A model generated the notes under the pieces. It was given only the letters and a program-made list of their open reading frames with translations, did no database searches and was not told where the DNA came from. A stretch of 64,000 bases of DNA from the NCBI GenBank assembly GCA_039707655.1, contig CM077671.1, forward strand, positions 370,265,220 through 370,329,219, given 5' to 3'. The DNA comes from Elymus sibiricus (taxonomy: Eukaryota; Streptophyta; Magnoliopsida; Poales; Poaceae). Positions 22,618 through 36,644 of this stretch are shown piece by piece. A program made the position numbers and the translations under genes. How positions within the stretch are numbered: the first letter of the stretch is position 1; each line of letters begins with the position of its first letter.

Positions 22618-25046
22618 TCACCTTCTTCCTCTCTTTGAGCCCCCCATGCTAACGGTTTTCTTGCGGCGACGAGGCACCTCTTTTTGAAATGGATCCGGTG
22701 AAAGTACATCTGAATGAGGGCGTGAAACCCTTTTCGGCTGGGAAACCGGTGGTGCATCCAGCATCTGTGAGATGTTCATCTCCTCCGTGCCCTCCTCCTG
22801 CGAGTCCTCCTCTTCTTCGTCAGATTTGTCGATATGCATAGAAGATCCACCGGCATGATGGCTAGAAGAAGCGGCAGCTCCACTTGCCTGCATGGATGTG
22901 CCAGGAACATGCACATCGATGCTGGCAGGGGCTGCACACCCAAGCATGGTGACTATCCTTCGGCAGCGTGTTATGAAGCACTGCAATGACAACATTTGAA
23001 CGCATTTCATTGAAAGATAAACATTTGTGAAATAAACAGTCGGACAAGTAGTTGGACTGCTTACTTTCATAGTGTCCCTCAGTGCCGACTCGGGCTGCAG
23101 GAGTGCGTTCGAGCCTTCGATGATACTTCTGTTAAGCTCACGAGTCTGAAAATAAAACGAGGTCAAATGTGTGCATGATTTCAAAAACATTCTCGACATA
23201 AATTGAGGTCAAACGAGGTGAAAAGACTTACCACTCGGTCAGTCATGGGGGCGTACTCTCTATGTGCACCTTGTGTACTTCTCACCATGACGTCGTACTC
23301 ATCTTCCGCGTCACTGTCTTGAAGGGCTTCAGCGAGATCTGCGTCGGTCCACCTTGGTCTCAAACGCAACCGATAACGCGTTCTGTTGTCATACCATGTC
23401 AGATGTGTTTCTTTGAATTCCCTCATATTAGACGGTGTCATATCGGTCTCCATGTAACTTTCCCTCTCCATCCACATCTTGACATATGTTGCATGGTGTG
23501 TTCCCCACTCAGTCACACTTTGATTATTCTGTCGTCTAAACCTGCATATAACAAGAAACAACAAAGAATAAGAAACAAATGTATAGTGTTGGTTAAAAGA
23601 GCTTCGGTTATGTTACTCACTCGTGGAGCTCGAATCCACCCGTGCTTGCGTTCGCCGGTGGGTTGAGTTGCCTCCTACCAAATTGCAATGCCACTCGATG
23701 CGGTAGATGCCACTCGACAGCAAAAATGCATATGAGGGGGCACCTGATCCGCCAAAGATGGTGGTCCCTCGTACACATCTCGTTCAACGGAGAACTCCTA
23801 TGTGTCTCGTAAGGCCTCCAGTTAACCTGTAAAAGAGCTAGTTAGTCGATCCAATGTTTTCCATGATTAGCTGACATAAGATGATGGGTATATATACCTG
23901 ACGATATGTGAGGTTGTCCATCTCGTTGATGAAGCTCATGTACAAGGACTTTTGCTTGCTCCCAAACATTTTAACTTTGTCCCAGGAGAATGCTACAGTG
24001 GGGAGTCGAGAAGCAACTTGGTCTTCCCACGGTATCGGGTCTTCATCATGAAGGCCTACCCACGGTACCGGGTTTTCGGTGTCCCTTTCAGGACGTCCAA
24101 CCGGCAAACGCTCCTACATCCAAATAGATAGGGCCCAAATACATCCGCCCATGCATGGTCTCGCGCTGGTTTTCCTACAGGCATCATCGAGCTGCAAACA
24201 AACATTTCATTCCTGGTTAGCGTTGCCAAGATTATGATGTACTACCATGATTGATGAGAATTGCACTTACTTGACGGTACAAATAGGCGAGCCCAGCAGA
24301 CCCCCAACTGTAATGCTGGTCCCAGTCGGCCAAGAAGTCAAGATACATCCAAGGAGCAACGTCTCCGGATGTATCTCCAAAAACAACATGTGTTAGGAGA
24401 TGCCACACGTATGCTCGCGCGTACTGCTCCACTATCTCCGGGTTGGCACTGGCCGGGCATCCGGACCTATTGGCCTCGAGCCAGGAGAATGGGACGCCGT
24501 TTGTCCTGTTGTCTTTCTTTCCCTCTACAGAAATAGAGGGAGAGCAATCATCGATGAGAGTGGTAACCCTCCCACGCCAGTTCTTGTTGTCCACACGTCC
24601 GGTGAGAGCCTGGCCCTCGATGGAAAGACCTGTGATCATGGCGAAGTCCTCGAGCGTCACAGTCATCTCGCCACAAGGGAGATGAAAGATGTGTGTCTCC
24701 GGCCGCCAACGATCAACCAATGCCGTGAGAGCTGCATGGTTCATCACTGGCGGCACACGTTTGAACTGAAGGACAAACGGCAGGAGGCCGACACGCTCGA
24801 AGAAGGGCTCATAGCGGTCGTCATATGCCATCTGGGTACCCTTCGTGTGACTCCTCATTCGAATGACCGTAGGTGTCTTTGAAAATTGAACAATTATGTT
24901 AGCATGGTACTTTATCTAAGATACAATTACATGAAAATTATTATGGCTTCAATCATTACCTCTCCATTCTCGAGAGAACGGGCACGGTGGTTCTTGTCGA
25001 AAGCCATGTCAAGTCCCGTATACACACGCCCATTGGGCTCGGCCAT
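22618..25046 (-). pseudogene. Plant mobile domain (PMD) protein of the MULE, one nonsense codon
   Basis: Seven exons can be joined with GT-AG introns and a continuous frame: 25046-24960, 24876-24271, 24191-23898, 23826-23621, 23541-23232, 23145-23065 and 22980-22618. They give 1,947 nt, or 648 codons plus stop. The start [11 protein letters not shown] and the segments FFERVGLLPF, ALVDRWRPETHIFHLPCGEM, MITGLSIEG and ERLPVGRPE are typical of the plant mobile domain (MAIN/MAIL type, once annotated as aminotransferase-like). The C-terminal exon is acidic, then basic (KRGRR). One TAG at 24116-24114 replaces a codon just before ERLPVGRPE, and everything else is open. PMD proteins occur both in transposons and as host silencing factors. 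Here the gene starts beside the right TIR and faces the transposase gene. Confidence 0.85.
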
Positions 25047-25147
25047 CCTAACATAATATACAATTATTATGAATTATTAGACATCATCTTTCATACAAGA
25101 ATAATATGCATTCATATTTATATTTATGAATTATTTGACAACATCTA

Positions 25148-25741
<594 letters not shown>

Positions 25742-26003
25742 CCCTACCGCCACTGTCTCCGGCGGTAGGCGATGACACCCTACCGCCACTACCTCGGGCG
25801 GTAAGTTACTGATCCATGTCAGCTGGCCAGACGGCGCCGTCTGGCCTGAGGGGACCCTACCTCCATTGTATCTAGCAGTAGCATGTGTTATCCTACCGCC
25901 ATATCGGGTGGCGGTAGGAAAAGGGTCAGATCCGAATTTTTTTTCCGACCGGGGTCAGATCCGGCTAAACTTAGGCAAAAGGGTCAAAACAGTGAATTTG
26001 GCC
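25742..26003 (-). repeat. Right terminal inverted repeat of the MULE
   Basis: The inverse of 5978-6238, with four palindromic modules (one degraded around 25860-25880) and the GGCCAGACGG palindrome at about 25825-25846. The flanking direct repeat TCCTAGGCC lies at 26004-26012. Confidence 0.92.
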
Positions 26004-26176
26004 TCCTAGGCCTCCGACCCATTTAAACGCATGTGGCCGAGTCTGACTTGGGGAAAAGAGACTAGGCTTTGACGGTTCGCTGCCAGCGTCAGCTCCACGT
26101 GCATGTGTGGAACATCTGGTCGTGCAGGAGAGAGAAACATCGGGAGTAGTCAGTTGATGCCTATTATGTTTACTAA

Positions 26177-26459
26177 GGGCATCTTCAATAGTTTGTACGT
26201 AGTCTTGTTAGTAAAATTGTCCATGTCATCAACCAACAAAGGATGATACAACTAATCCAATAGTTGCATCTATATTATCCAATAGGAGAAGAGAGAATAA
26301 ATGCAATTGCTCTCTATTTAACCTTGGATCTTGTGCAAGGGTTGTTGGTTAATCTACATACAACTTTCCTCTCCCTCTTCTTTTATTACATGCCATGTCA
26401 TCAAAACTATCTATGTGGCAATTTTACCAACGATGATCATACAACCATTGAAGATGTCC
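26177..26459. mobile_element. MITE, 283 bp, Tourist/Harbinger-like
   Basis: The ends GGGCATCTTCAATAG and, inverted, GGACATCTTCAATGG are flanked by TAA at 26174-26176 and 26460-26462, the 3-bp duplication typical of PIF/Harbinger elements. Inner similarity continues (GTAAAATTG in both arms). There is no coding capacity. Confidence 0.7.
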
Positions 26460-26462
26460 TAA

Positions 26463-27331
26463 TGCATCTGGCCTGTATGACGATGAGGATGACATCATGA
26501 TGGAGACGGGCTTTAACTGGCATCGTCCCGACTCCCGTGTTTTTTGTGCATTCCGGCTTCACCATGGAGCAGGTGCATGCGCATTACAACACCATCATGG
26601 CGGACAGGCAACCTGCGTTGGCGCCTACGTCGGCGTTAGAGCGGGCGCTAGAGCAGCACCAGCTGGCATTGGGCCAGGTCGACGACGAGCGCGCGAGCGA
26701 GGAGGCCCTGGCGGCCATGGCTGCGTAAATCTGAACTTCGTCGTGGAGGCGCAGTTGCAGGCGATCGCGAAGGAGAACAACGCAACCTGCGCCTCCTACG
26801 CGCCATCGCGAAACCATCAGGCCGCCCGGTGGGATGATGACAGCGTCGACGCCACCATTTCCATCGTGGACCTCACGTCCACCGGCGACGGATAAGGCGC
26901 GGACTCCTCCAAGGATGATTAGGGCATGGGAGGTGGCAGGGCCTTGTGCCCCATGTGGGTCGGTCCGTCTCCCGTGTTCTACTCTTCATGGCCGACGACC
27001 GCACCTTCACTTCATGGGTCTTATCGCCGGTGTTCATGTAGACGGTGGATGAAGGAAGACACGGGCTTGGACGTCGGCCGCCGCTGCCTAGGATAGGTTT
27101 AGGGTCGGGTCATCTTTTTGTTCTAAATGTCCGAAATGTAATAAAAAACCACCGTGTTTATACGAAATCCGGACGTGTTTGCACGAATTTTATCCGGTTT
27201 GTTCAAAAATAGTTTGAAACGTATGCGGTTGCGGTTGGATGACGACCTCCCGCATCCGTATCCGTAGAGTGGTCTTCCTCTGTCCGCGAACGGATGCGGG
27301 AGGAAATTTACGGGTTCAATTGGAGATGCTC
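26463..27331. mobile_element. Truncated Harbinger-like remnant
   Basis: The right end reads AATTGGAGATGCTC followed by TAA, a form common at ends of grass PIF/Harbinger elements. The GC-rich part (26500-26890) is open in three frames and includes an Ala/Glu-rich stretch with MEQVHAHYNTIMADRQ, not recognised as a known domain. No matching left end was found, so this is probably a deleted copy. Confidence 0.35.
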
Positions 27332-28032
27332 TAATGTGTGCTTGTGCAGATGCCGCGTCTTCCACGGCTAATGCAGTCCAAATAGAGGAAATATAGAAGC
27401 GCGCCAGTCGCTGGAATATGGTAGAAGAAAATCTAAAATTTCAAAGGTAGGGATTAGGCATCTTTTTTCTCTAGCACTGGTACGACCGTTAACATGTCCA
27501 CACCGACAAGCACGGAATTTCCATTTTCTATCGAACAGACTGTAACATGCATGCTAGTCACAGAGAATCACATAGACCAGTGTAAACGGATGTTTGTCCG
27601 CATTGGAAGCTGCCCGGTTAGGTCGCACATCAAACAAGGCGGAAAGAGCCCCGTGTGCGGTTCAAAATTATGCAGCCGCCAGACTTGGAATGGAATTGGA
27701 TGAGCAGTAGCTGGACCTGGACTTGGGTGGAGTCAATCCTCGCTGCCGAAGGTGTGAAGCAAGTTCGTAGGTGTATGAGGCTGCTGCAAATGTGTCTTTA
27801 AAAGTTTATAAACCCCTGGACTCACACTTTGCAGCCTCACAACTCAGACACCACCCGGCAACACCGAGCAGAAACGGCCGCCGCGAGCTACCGGAGGTGA
27901 GGTGCGCCATTCTTAATCTCTTTCAAGTATCACCTATTTTCACTTGTTAATTGTGAGAGAGAGTCAGACTTGCATGAGTAGTACGTCCAGCTTACGCATC
28001 ATTTTCCATATATATAGCTAGTGAGATTGGCC
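27332..28032 (+). promoter_or_regulatory. Promoter side and leader of receptor kinase copy 2
   Basis: TTTATAAA at 27805-27812 is a plausible TATA box. C/A-rich leader-like sequence follows around 27830-27900. A donor-like GAG|GTGAGG near 27898 suggests a 5'UTR intron before the ATG at 28033. No other gene was seen in this interval. Confidence 0.4.
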
Positions 28033-31000
28033 ATGGCGAACTCCACGGTGCCCCCGCCACCACCACATCGCCTGCTTCTCTCATTTGCTCTGCTACTGCT
28101 GGTGGTTCTCTTTGCTCTCAGTCCTAGGCAAGCCGAGGGCCGCAGTGCCGCACCACACGCCGAGGCACTTCGCTGAGGGCTCAAGCTGCGGCGCTTCTCC
28201 GCTGGAGATCATCCGTCGAGTACTCCGCCAAGAACCAGCTGGGAACCTGGAGAGACGACGGCATGCACCCCTGCAACTGGACCGGCATCACCTGCGGCGA
28301 CACCCGGTCACGCCGAGGAACCACGCTGAAGGTCATCAGAGGAATCTCCCTTGGCGGTGTCGGCATTGCAGGGCGGCTGGATGCCCTGAGTTTCCACTCA
28401 CTCCCTTACCTCGTCAGCCTTGACCTCAGCGACAACTACCATCTCTCCGGTGCCATCCCTCCAAGCATCGGCTCTCTCTCCATGCTTTCCGCCCTCAACT
28501 TCTCTGGCGATCAGCTCAGCGGGCACATACCTGCATCAATCTGCAATCTTGGGAGGCTCATAGAAATGGACCTCTCGAGCAACAACCTCACCGGCCAAAT
28601 TCCTCCTGCCTTGGGGAATCTTTCAGTGCTTGCTTTTCTCTATCTGAATGGGAATAGGCTCTCAGGTAACATCCCGTGGCACTTCGGACAGTTTCGCAAC
28701 ATGAGGGAGATGGATTTGAGCTGGAACATCCTTTCTGGCCAAATACCTTCCGCCCTTGGAAACTTGACAAATCTCATCGCTCTTGGCCTTTCCGATAATC
28801 GTCTCTCGGGACCCATACCTCAAGAGCTGGGACAGATCCAAAGCCTGCAAATTCTATACATGCAAAAAAACAACCTGGATGGCATAATTCCGCCCTCCCT
28901 TGGAAAGCTCACATTGCTCAGATACCTGACGGCATATCGGAACCAACACACTGGTCCAATCCCGGCAGAGCTTGGGATGCTCTCGAGCTTGATTTTGCTG
29001 GACTTGTCATCGAACCATTTATCCGGTTCAATTCCTTCTAGTGTTGCTGGAAATCTTACTTCATTGACCTATTTCGCTCTTTCGCGTAACCAAATAACTG
29101 GATCCATTCCTCATGAGTTTGGAAATCTCGTGAATCTGGAAACCCTCGACCTCTCGGCCAATTTCATGGTTGGATCAATTCCGTCAAGTATTGGGAACAT
29201 GTCAACACTTAGCCGAATTGACCTACATAGCAATAACCTCTCCGGGGAACTGCCGTCCGAGTTGGGAAATTTGGCAAATTTGGAATCTTTTTCATCCCCC
29301 CTAAACCAATTGTCTGGCTCAATCCCTCAAAGTTTCGGAAAACTGACGAGAATGAAAGAAATGAGACTATTCACCAACCACCTCACTGGTCATTTGCCTT
29401 CATCACTATCCAACCTTACCAATTTGGTCGACTTTGAACTCGGTGACAACCAGCTAATCGGACAGTTGCCAGATTTGTGCCAAAGTAAAACGCTACAATT
29501 TTTCTCAATTTCTAAAAACAATATCGATGGTCCTATCCCAAAAGGCTTGAGGGATTGCAGTTCACTAACAAACCTCGGAATCAACCATAATCTGATCGAG
29601 GGAGACATAGCTGAAGCATTTGGGGTATATCCACACCTCAATATCATTAGTTTATTTTCAAACAGGTTTGTAGGCCGGCTTTCGCCAAATTGGGGCTCAT
29701 GTCAAAACTTGACAAGTATTGATATTTCAAACAACATGATAGAAGGTAGTATACCTTCTGAGATGGGGAAGCTAAAAAATCTTGCAATTCTAAATCTGGG
29801 TTTCAATAGGTTGACCGGTGAGATACCACCAGAAATTGGCAAGCTAGCTAGCATGTATTGGTTGGATTTAAGAAACAATCAACTATCTGGCCAGATCCCC
29901 AAGAAAATCGGCCAACTTGGCAATCTTGAGCTTCTTGATTTCTCAAACAACCTGTTGAGTGGTAAAATACCAGAAGAGATTGGAAATTGTTTGAAACTGC
30001 AGGCGTTACAGATGAATAAGAACAACCTTAGTGGAACTCTTCCTGGTAGTTTGGGCCATTTAACTTCCCTGCAAAGAATGCTTGATCTTAGTATGAATAG
30101 TCTCAGTGGACCAATACCATCGGAACTAAGCAAACTGGAGATGCTGATCTTTGTAAACTTCTCGCACAATCAATTCAGTGGTGTCATCCCTGTCTCCATT
30201 GCAAGCATGCAAAGCCTATCAATATTTGATGTATCATACAACTTCCTAGAAGGCTCTGTCCCACAAGGGATCCAAAATGCATCAACTGACTGGTTTCTCC
30301 ACAACAAAGGTCTTTGCGGAGATCTTATTGGCCTATCTCCTTGTGATTTGCCTACCGTGGATCATAGACGAAAGCATCAGAAATTTATACTATCAATCGG
30401 TCTTCCAATGTTTATCGCTACTATCTCAATAGCAGCGAGTTTAATTGCCCTCCTAATTTGCCGCAAGAAAGGATCTAAAAAACCCGACTTTGTGAGCAAA
30501 AAGGACGTATTCTCTGTATGGAGCTTGGATGGTAGAATGGCATTTGAAGATATTATTGATGCAACTGACAATTTTGATGAGAAGCATTGCATTGGAGAGG
30601 GATCATATGGCCGTGTATATAAAGCACAGCTTCAAGATGAAAAAGTGGTTGCAGTAAAGAAACTCCATGCAGGCGATGAAGACGCACATGATGAAGAAAG
30701 ATTCCAGCGTGAGATTGAAATGTTAACAGAAATTCGACAACGCAGCATCGTCAAGCTTTATGGATATTGTCCTCATCCGCAGTACCGGTTCCTCATATGC
30801 CAGTTTATAGAGAGAGGAAATCTAGCTTCTATTTTAAGTAATGAAGAACTAGCGATCCAGTTCCATTGGGAAAGGCGCACAACTCTATTAAGAGATGTGG
30901 CTCAAGCCATCACTTACCTTCATCATGATGTTCATCCGCCCATAATTCATCGAGACATCACAAGCAGAAACATCTTACTAGATGCTGACTACAAAGCATT

Positions 31001-31485
31001 TGTCTCGGATTTCGGTATTGCAAGAATGTTAAAATCCGATTCATCGAATTGGAGCGCACTAGCGGGGACTTATGGCTACATTGCACCTGGTATGTTTATT
31101 AAATACAATACTATACTATATTCTCTAGTAAGTTGTGTTCGATAGAATGGACTGATGCATATGCCTAATTAATCCTTATGCTACTGTGTTGGATTCAGAA
31201 TGTTCGTACACTTCTATAGTCACAGAGAAATGCGATGTATATAGCTTTGGTGTTGTAGTGCTTGAGGTGCTGATGGGCAAACATCCAGGAGACATGCAAA
31301 ATTTTCTTTCTTCACTTGGTGACCAGTTGCATCTGGAAGAAATTTTGGACAAACAACTTCCACAACCCGAAGCTGAGGAGGCAAAAGACTTGAGACGGTG
31401 CATCTCTGTGGCGTTTGAGTGCCTAACTCCTTCGCCCAAAGAAAGGCCAACTATGCTGAAAGTTTATCGAGATCTTTCCATCTGA
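28033..31485 (+). CDS. LRR receptor-like kinase (MIK2-like), copy 2, frameshift after signal peptide
   Basis: This is a plasma-membrane receptor kinase of the LRR-XII/MIK2-like type, expected to sense an extracellular ligand and phosphorylate Ser/Thr. From 28033 a signal peptide reads [14 protein letters not shown] and a Leu-rich core. That frame stops at 28174-28176, because the stretch after GCCGAG is 8 nt longer than in copy 1. The LRR cap and the rest are open in another frame from about 28150. Downstream lie CNWTGITC, about twenty LRRs, a transmembrane helix (about 30381-30468) and a kinase with [21 protein letters not shown] and DFG. An intron at 31090-31198 follows, then [11 protein letters not shown] and the stop at 31483-31485. 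All kinase catalytic motifs are intact and it is an RD kinase. It may be a very young pseudogene, use another start, or contain a sequence error. Confidence 0.85.
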
Positions 31486-31491
31486 AGTTAT

Positions 31492-31743
31492 TGTTAAACA
31501 TGTGTGACAGGAGGTCACGGCTCTGCACATGATACATGATCGGTCCTTCCTTGGATTGAACGTAGCTAGACTAGGTTGTTACGGTTGACTCTATCTATAA
31601 CTCAAATATCTATCTCTAGTCTTTACCTTGATCTCCAAGTTGTAATCCCAACCGATGTACGCGATCAGGGAGTCGTGCCCCTGCATTATAAACACGCAGT
31701 CGTCGCCCAGAACAGGACACGACGTTCCAATCTATTTCTCACA
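31492..31743 (+). repeat. 5' LTR of the short Copia element
   Basis: 252 bp, TG...CA. A TATAAA-like ATTATAAAC motif lies near 31684. Confidence 0.95.
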
Positions 31744-31796
31744 TGGTATCAGAGCCTAACTCTTCCATCTCATCTAGCCACCAGAAAGCTTCCGCC

Positions 31797-34700
31797 ATGG
31801 CTTCATCCTCCACCTCCAACGTCAGCCTCTCTAGCCAAATCACTGAGAAACTCACGCGCACCAACTTCATCCTCTGGCGTACACAGATAACGCCACAGCT
31901 TCGCGGTGCGGGCGTCTTCAGTTATGTTGATGGCAGCATACCGGAGCCGGCCAAGGTCGTCGTCAACAAGGACAAAGACGGGAAGGAGGAGATCAAACCC
32001 AACCCCCTTCATCCGATCTGGTTCCGGGAAGATCAGCAGGTACTTGGTTATCTTCTGAATAATCTTTCCAAGGAGGTGCTTGTGCAGGTGACATCGATCA
32101 CCCATGCGCACGAGCTATGGACACCGCTGGCGCATATGTTCTCGTCACAATCGCTGTCACGCATCAACAACATCTGTGTCGCCCTCGCCAGCGTGCAGAA
32201 GGGGACACAGTCCGTCGCGGCGTTCTTCGCGCATATGCGCTCCCTCGCCGACGAGCTGGCTGCGGCGGGCAAGCCACTTACCGACGACCATCTCATCACC
32301 TACATCCTCGCCGGGCTGGACATGGAGTACCAGCCCCTCGTCTCCGCCCTCGACGCTCGCACCCAGCCTATCACCCTTGACGATCTGTTTGCTCAGATGA
32401 GTAACTTCGATCAAAGGGTGGCGTTGTTCCAGGGTATAAACTCTAGTGGCGGCGGCTTCAGATCGTCTGCCAACACGGTTGTGTGTGGCCTCAATGGTGG
32501 CTCACGCCGTCGAGGGCCACTGCGCGGCAAAGGGAAAAGCACCGGCGGCAACAGCAACGCCAACACCCGAGGTGATGCTCGCGGGAACAGCAGCAACGGT
32601 GGCGGCCGGCCCTCCTACAACAACAACAAGGGCCGTCGCTCCAACTCCTCCAAGCGCCCCGACTCCATCCGCTGCCAAATTTGCGGCAAGCCTGGCCATT
32701 CGGTTAAGGACTGCTAGTACCATTTTGATGAGGATGATGATTCCTCTCAAGATGAAAAGGTGGCGGGTGCAGCCGATGGATCGTATGGAGTGGATACAAA
32801 CCGGTACGTGGACAGCGGCGCCACGAACCACATCACCGGCGAGCTTGAAAAAGTGACCATGCGGGAAAAATACCGCGGGCAAGATCACATCCACACCGCT
32901 AGCGGAGAAGGTATGAAGATTTGTCACATTGGTCACTCAGTTATTAAAACCCCTCGTCGAAAAATTCATCTTTGAAAAATCTTGCATGTCCCTAGTGCCT
33001 CAAAGAATCTCCTCTCTGTTCATCGCATTGCTATTGATAATCATGTCTTTATTGAATTTCACCCCTTCTTCTTTTTGATCAAGGATCAGACAACGAGGAA
33101 GGTGTTATATCGAGGTAGATGCATTCGTGGGCTCTACCCTTTGATCCCGGAGATTAGAAGATTCAATAAACAAGTTTTTAGTGCCACCAAATTATCTTCC
33201 ACAAGATGGCACGATCGATTAGGACATGCATCGTTTTCTTTAGTTGAGCATTTGCTTAAGAAAAATAAGCTCCCATTTGTTCGAGAGCGTAACGTTCAAG
33301 CAATTTGTGATTCGTGTCAAAAAGCTAAGAGTCATCAATTACCTTATCCTGTGTCTACTAGTATCTCTACCAAGCCATTGCAATTGATTTTTTCTGATGT
33401 TTGGGGCCCTGCTCCTTCTTCTATTGGTAGACATACATACTATGTGAGTTTCATTGATGACTACAGCAAATACTCTTGGATCTATCTTCTCAAGAAAAGA
33501 TCCGATGTGTTCCAAGTGTTTCGCAATTTTCAAGCTCTCGTTGAACGAAAATTTGATAGCAAAATTATAGCCCTCCAATCTGATTGGGGAGGTGAATATG
33601 AAAAGCTAAATTCTTTCTTTCAAGAACTTGGCATATCCCACCATGTTTCTTGTCCACATGCTCACCAACAAAACGGGTCTGATGAACGCAAACACAGACA
33701 TATCGTAGAAGTTGGTCTTGCTCTCTTGGCAGGCGCATCTATGCCCCTAAAATTTTGGGATGAGGCATTTCTCACCGCTGTTCACCTCATAAATATGCTC
33801 CCTAGTCGAGTCATCAACAATGAAACCCCCACCGAGAGACTTCTCCATGTCAAACTAGACTACACAACTCTTCGTGTGTTTGGATGCACTTGTTGGCCCA
33901 ATCTTAGACCCTATAACAATCGCAAACTCATGTTCCGTTCAAAACAATGTGCTTTCGTTGGTTATAGTGCTCAACACAAAGGGGTAAAGTGTCTAGATAT
34001 CTCCACCGGGTGTGTCTATATCTCTCGTGATGTTGTCTTCGATGAAACAAAATTTCCATTTGCGGATCTTCATCCCAATGCCGGTGCTCTACTTCGCAAG
34101 GAAATACTTCTCCTGCCACCTCACCTCACCGGGGCAAATAATTGTGATGACCATATGATGACTAATCCTCATAACCCTGTGCATGAGTTTTGTGATGATG
34201 CAGCTCCATCTACAGGACAAATTGGTGAAGAAAACGGCGAAGAAACTGCCTCAAACAGGCAACATTTTATGTGTCCGGTACTGGGGGGCATATCCCCCTC
34301 GGGGTCGGCGCTGCTGCAGCCCAGCAGCCAATCTTCCTCGGGATCCACCCGGCTACAGGGCGTCCGCACCGCGGAAACCGCGTCGCCCGCGTCTTCATCC
34401 GCCAGGCGTGGCGGCGCCGAACCAGAGGCTGCCACCAGGCCGCCCCCAACACGTCCGGATGCACCACCCGGCCCGCACCAATCGTCCACGCCCACACGGC
34501 CGGGTGAGACTCGCTAGTCTGTGGGTGGACCCCTCTACTACGAACAGCGCCCACGCCCCGCTACTGAGCCGACAGGTGATCGGCCCGACGCTGATTCGGC
34601 CAGGGGCGCACGATCCGGTGCGGCTGTCGCTCGGCCCACACAATCATCGCGTGCTGATGGGGCTGTCACGGCCTCGGGCAGCGCCGGATCTTCTGTGCCA

Positions 34701-36385
34701 TCCTAGTCTACTCCACCACCACCAGAAGCCGCAGAGGATCCGGCTGCAGCTGACACAATTGACGAGTCCGCTACACCAGGGGGATTCTCCTCGGGATTGA
34801 CTGGGATTCCCAGCAGATCTTCTGCGCCAACTTCTGTCCCTTCTCAGCCACGAACACGTCCCCGGAAAGGGGTAATTCAACCTGTTGATTATAAGCATGT
34901 AACAAAATTTGGCCTCGCATGCTCTATAGGTGAACCCAACACTTTAGATGAGGCGCTTCGTGATACACATTGGAAGAAGGCTATGGAGGAAGAACATGTG
35001 GCACTCCAGAAAAACAAAACATGGCACTTGGTTCCCCCACCACGAGGTAAAAATTTGATTGACTGCAAGTGGGTCTTCCGCATTAAAAGGAAGTCTGATG
35101 GAACCATTGACCACTATAAGGCAAGACTTGTTGCAAATGGCTTAAACAACGGTATGGCATAGACTATGAGGACACATTCAGTCCTGTTGTTAAAGCTGCT
35201 ACTATCCGTCTTGTTCTATCTATTGTTGTTTCCAGGGGATGGAGTCTCAGACAGCTAGATGTGCAGAACGCGTTTCTTCATGGTGTTCTTGAAGAGGAAG
35301 TATATATGAAACAACCTTCTGGGTTCGTTGATAAAAACTCACCCTTTCATGTGTGCAAGCTTGATAAAGCTCTATATGGACTGAAACAGGCCCCAAGAGC
35401 ATGGTACTCCTGTCTTAGTAAAAAGTTGCAAGCACTTGGTTTTGTTCCTTCCAAGTCTGATACATCTCTGTTCATCTACAATAAGTCCAATACATCCATA
35501 TTTGTACTTATTTATGTTGATGATATTATTGTCACAAGTTCTTCTGATGAGGCAATAGCAGGACTGTTAAAGGATCTGAGTGCTGAGTTTGCTCTCAAAG
35601 ATTTGGGAGATCTGCATTTCTTTTTAGGCATTGAAGTAAAGAAACTTGGAGATAGTCTTCATCTTTCTCAAGAAAAGTATGTTGCTGACCTGGTAAGAAG
35701 AGTTGGTTTGCAAGGATGTAAACCCTCACCAACTCCCCTGTCTAGTACAGAAAAATTGTCCCTTGTATAAGGAAATCCTCTTGATCAAGAGGACAACACC
35801 AGGTACAGGAGTCTAGTTGGGGCACTTCAGTATCTTACTTTGACAAGGCCTGATATATCCTTTGCTGTTAACAAAGTCTGCCAGTTTCTTCATGCACCTA
35901 CTACAGTTCATTGGACTGCTACTAAGCGTATAGTGAGATATATCAAAAACACTATGAGTGTTTTGCTTACTTTTAGCAAATCTTCATCTACTCTTGTCAG
36001 TGCTTTTTCACGGTGTGCGAAGAAGAAAGCCACTGTCTCACGATCAAGTACTGAAGCTGAGTACAAGGCATTAGCCAACGCTACAACAGAGATTATATGG
36101 GTTCAGTCTATGCTAAGAGAACTTGGTGTGAAATGCACTCAAGCTCCATGTTTATGGTGTGACAACCTTGGTGCAACATATTTATCTGCTAATCCTGTCT
36201 TTCATGCCAGAACAAAACACAGTGAAATAGATTTTCACTTTGTCAGAGAAAGAGTTGCCAACAGACAACTGGAAATTCGTTTTGTGCATTCAAGAGATCA
36301 GGTTGCAGATGGATTCACAAAAGCATTGCCCACAAGAAGCTTTGAAGAATTCAAGCGTAATCTCAACTTACAAAGTTGTGATTAA
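31797..36385 (+). pseudogene. Copia gag-pol polyprotein with several lesions
   Basis: From the ATG at 31797 one frame carries gag and a CCHC knuckle (CQICGKPGHSVKDC). It continues with protease (DSGATNH near 32812), GAG-pre-integrase (RWHDRLGHAS), integrase (FIDDYSKYSWIYL, QSDWGGEY) and the start of reverse transcriptase (YKARLVA). Nonsense codons break it at 32715, 32973, 34515 and 34704. A 1-nt loss near 35143 shifts the frame. RT then continues with [18 protein letters not shown] and an intact YVDD (about 35513). Another stop lies at 35768-35770. RNase H ends at 36385 with STEAEYKAL, and its first catalytic segment (usually near DADWAG) seems deleted around 36000. It is not autonomous. Confidence 0.92.
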
Positions 36386-36392
36386 GGGAGGG

Positions 36393-36644
36393 TGTTAAAC
36401 ATGTGTGACAGGAGGTCACGGCTCCGCACATGATACATGATCGGTCCTTCCTTGGATTGAACGTAGCTAGACTAGGTTGCTACGGTGGACTCTATCTGTA
36501 ACTCAAATATCTATCTCTAGTCTTTACCTTGATCTCTAAGTTGTAATCCCAACCGATGTACGCGATCAGGGAGTCGAGCCCCTGCATTATAAACACGCAG
36601 CCGTCGCCCAGAACAGGGTACGACGTTCCAATCTATTTCTCATA
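36393..36644 (+). repeat. 3' LTR of the short Copia element
   Basis: 252 bp, near-identical to 31492-31743. Its last bases read CATA instead of CACA. Confidence 0.95.

Larger units (their letters stand above)
31492..36644 (+). mobile_element. Short-LTR Copia retrotransposon
   Basis: LTRs of 252 bp lie at 31492-31743 and 36393-36644. They begin TGTTAAACATG and end CTCACA (CTCATA in the right copy), with flanking GTTAT at 31487-31491 and 36645-36649. TGGTATCAGAGC follows the left LTR as primer site. AAGGGAGGG precedes the right LTR as polypurine tract. About ten differences separate the LTRs (4%). The insertion lies seven bases past the stop codon of the receptor kinase, with the target duplication beginning two bases past it. 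Confidence 0.96.

Noticed and set aside
26177..27331. One Harbinger element spanning 26177-27331
   Set aside because: The left end matches the inner right end at 26459 much better than the end at 27331, so two separate elements are more likely.
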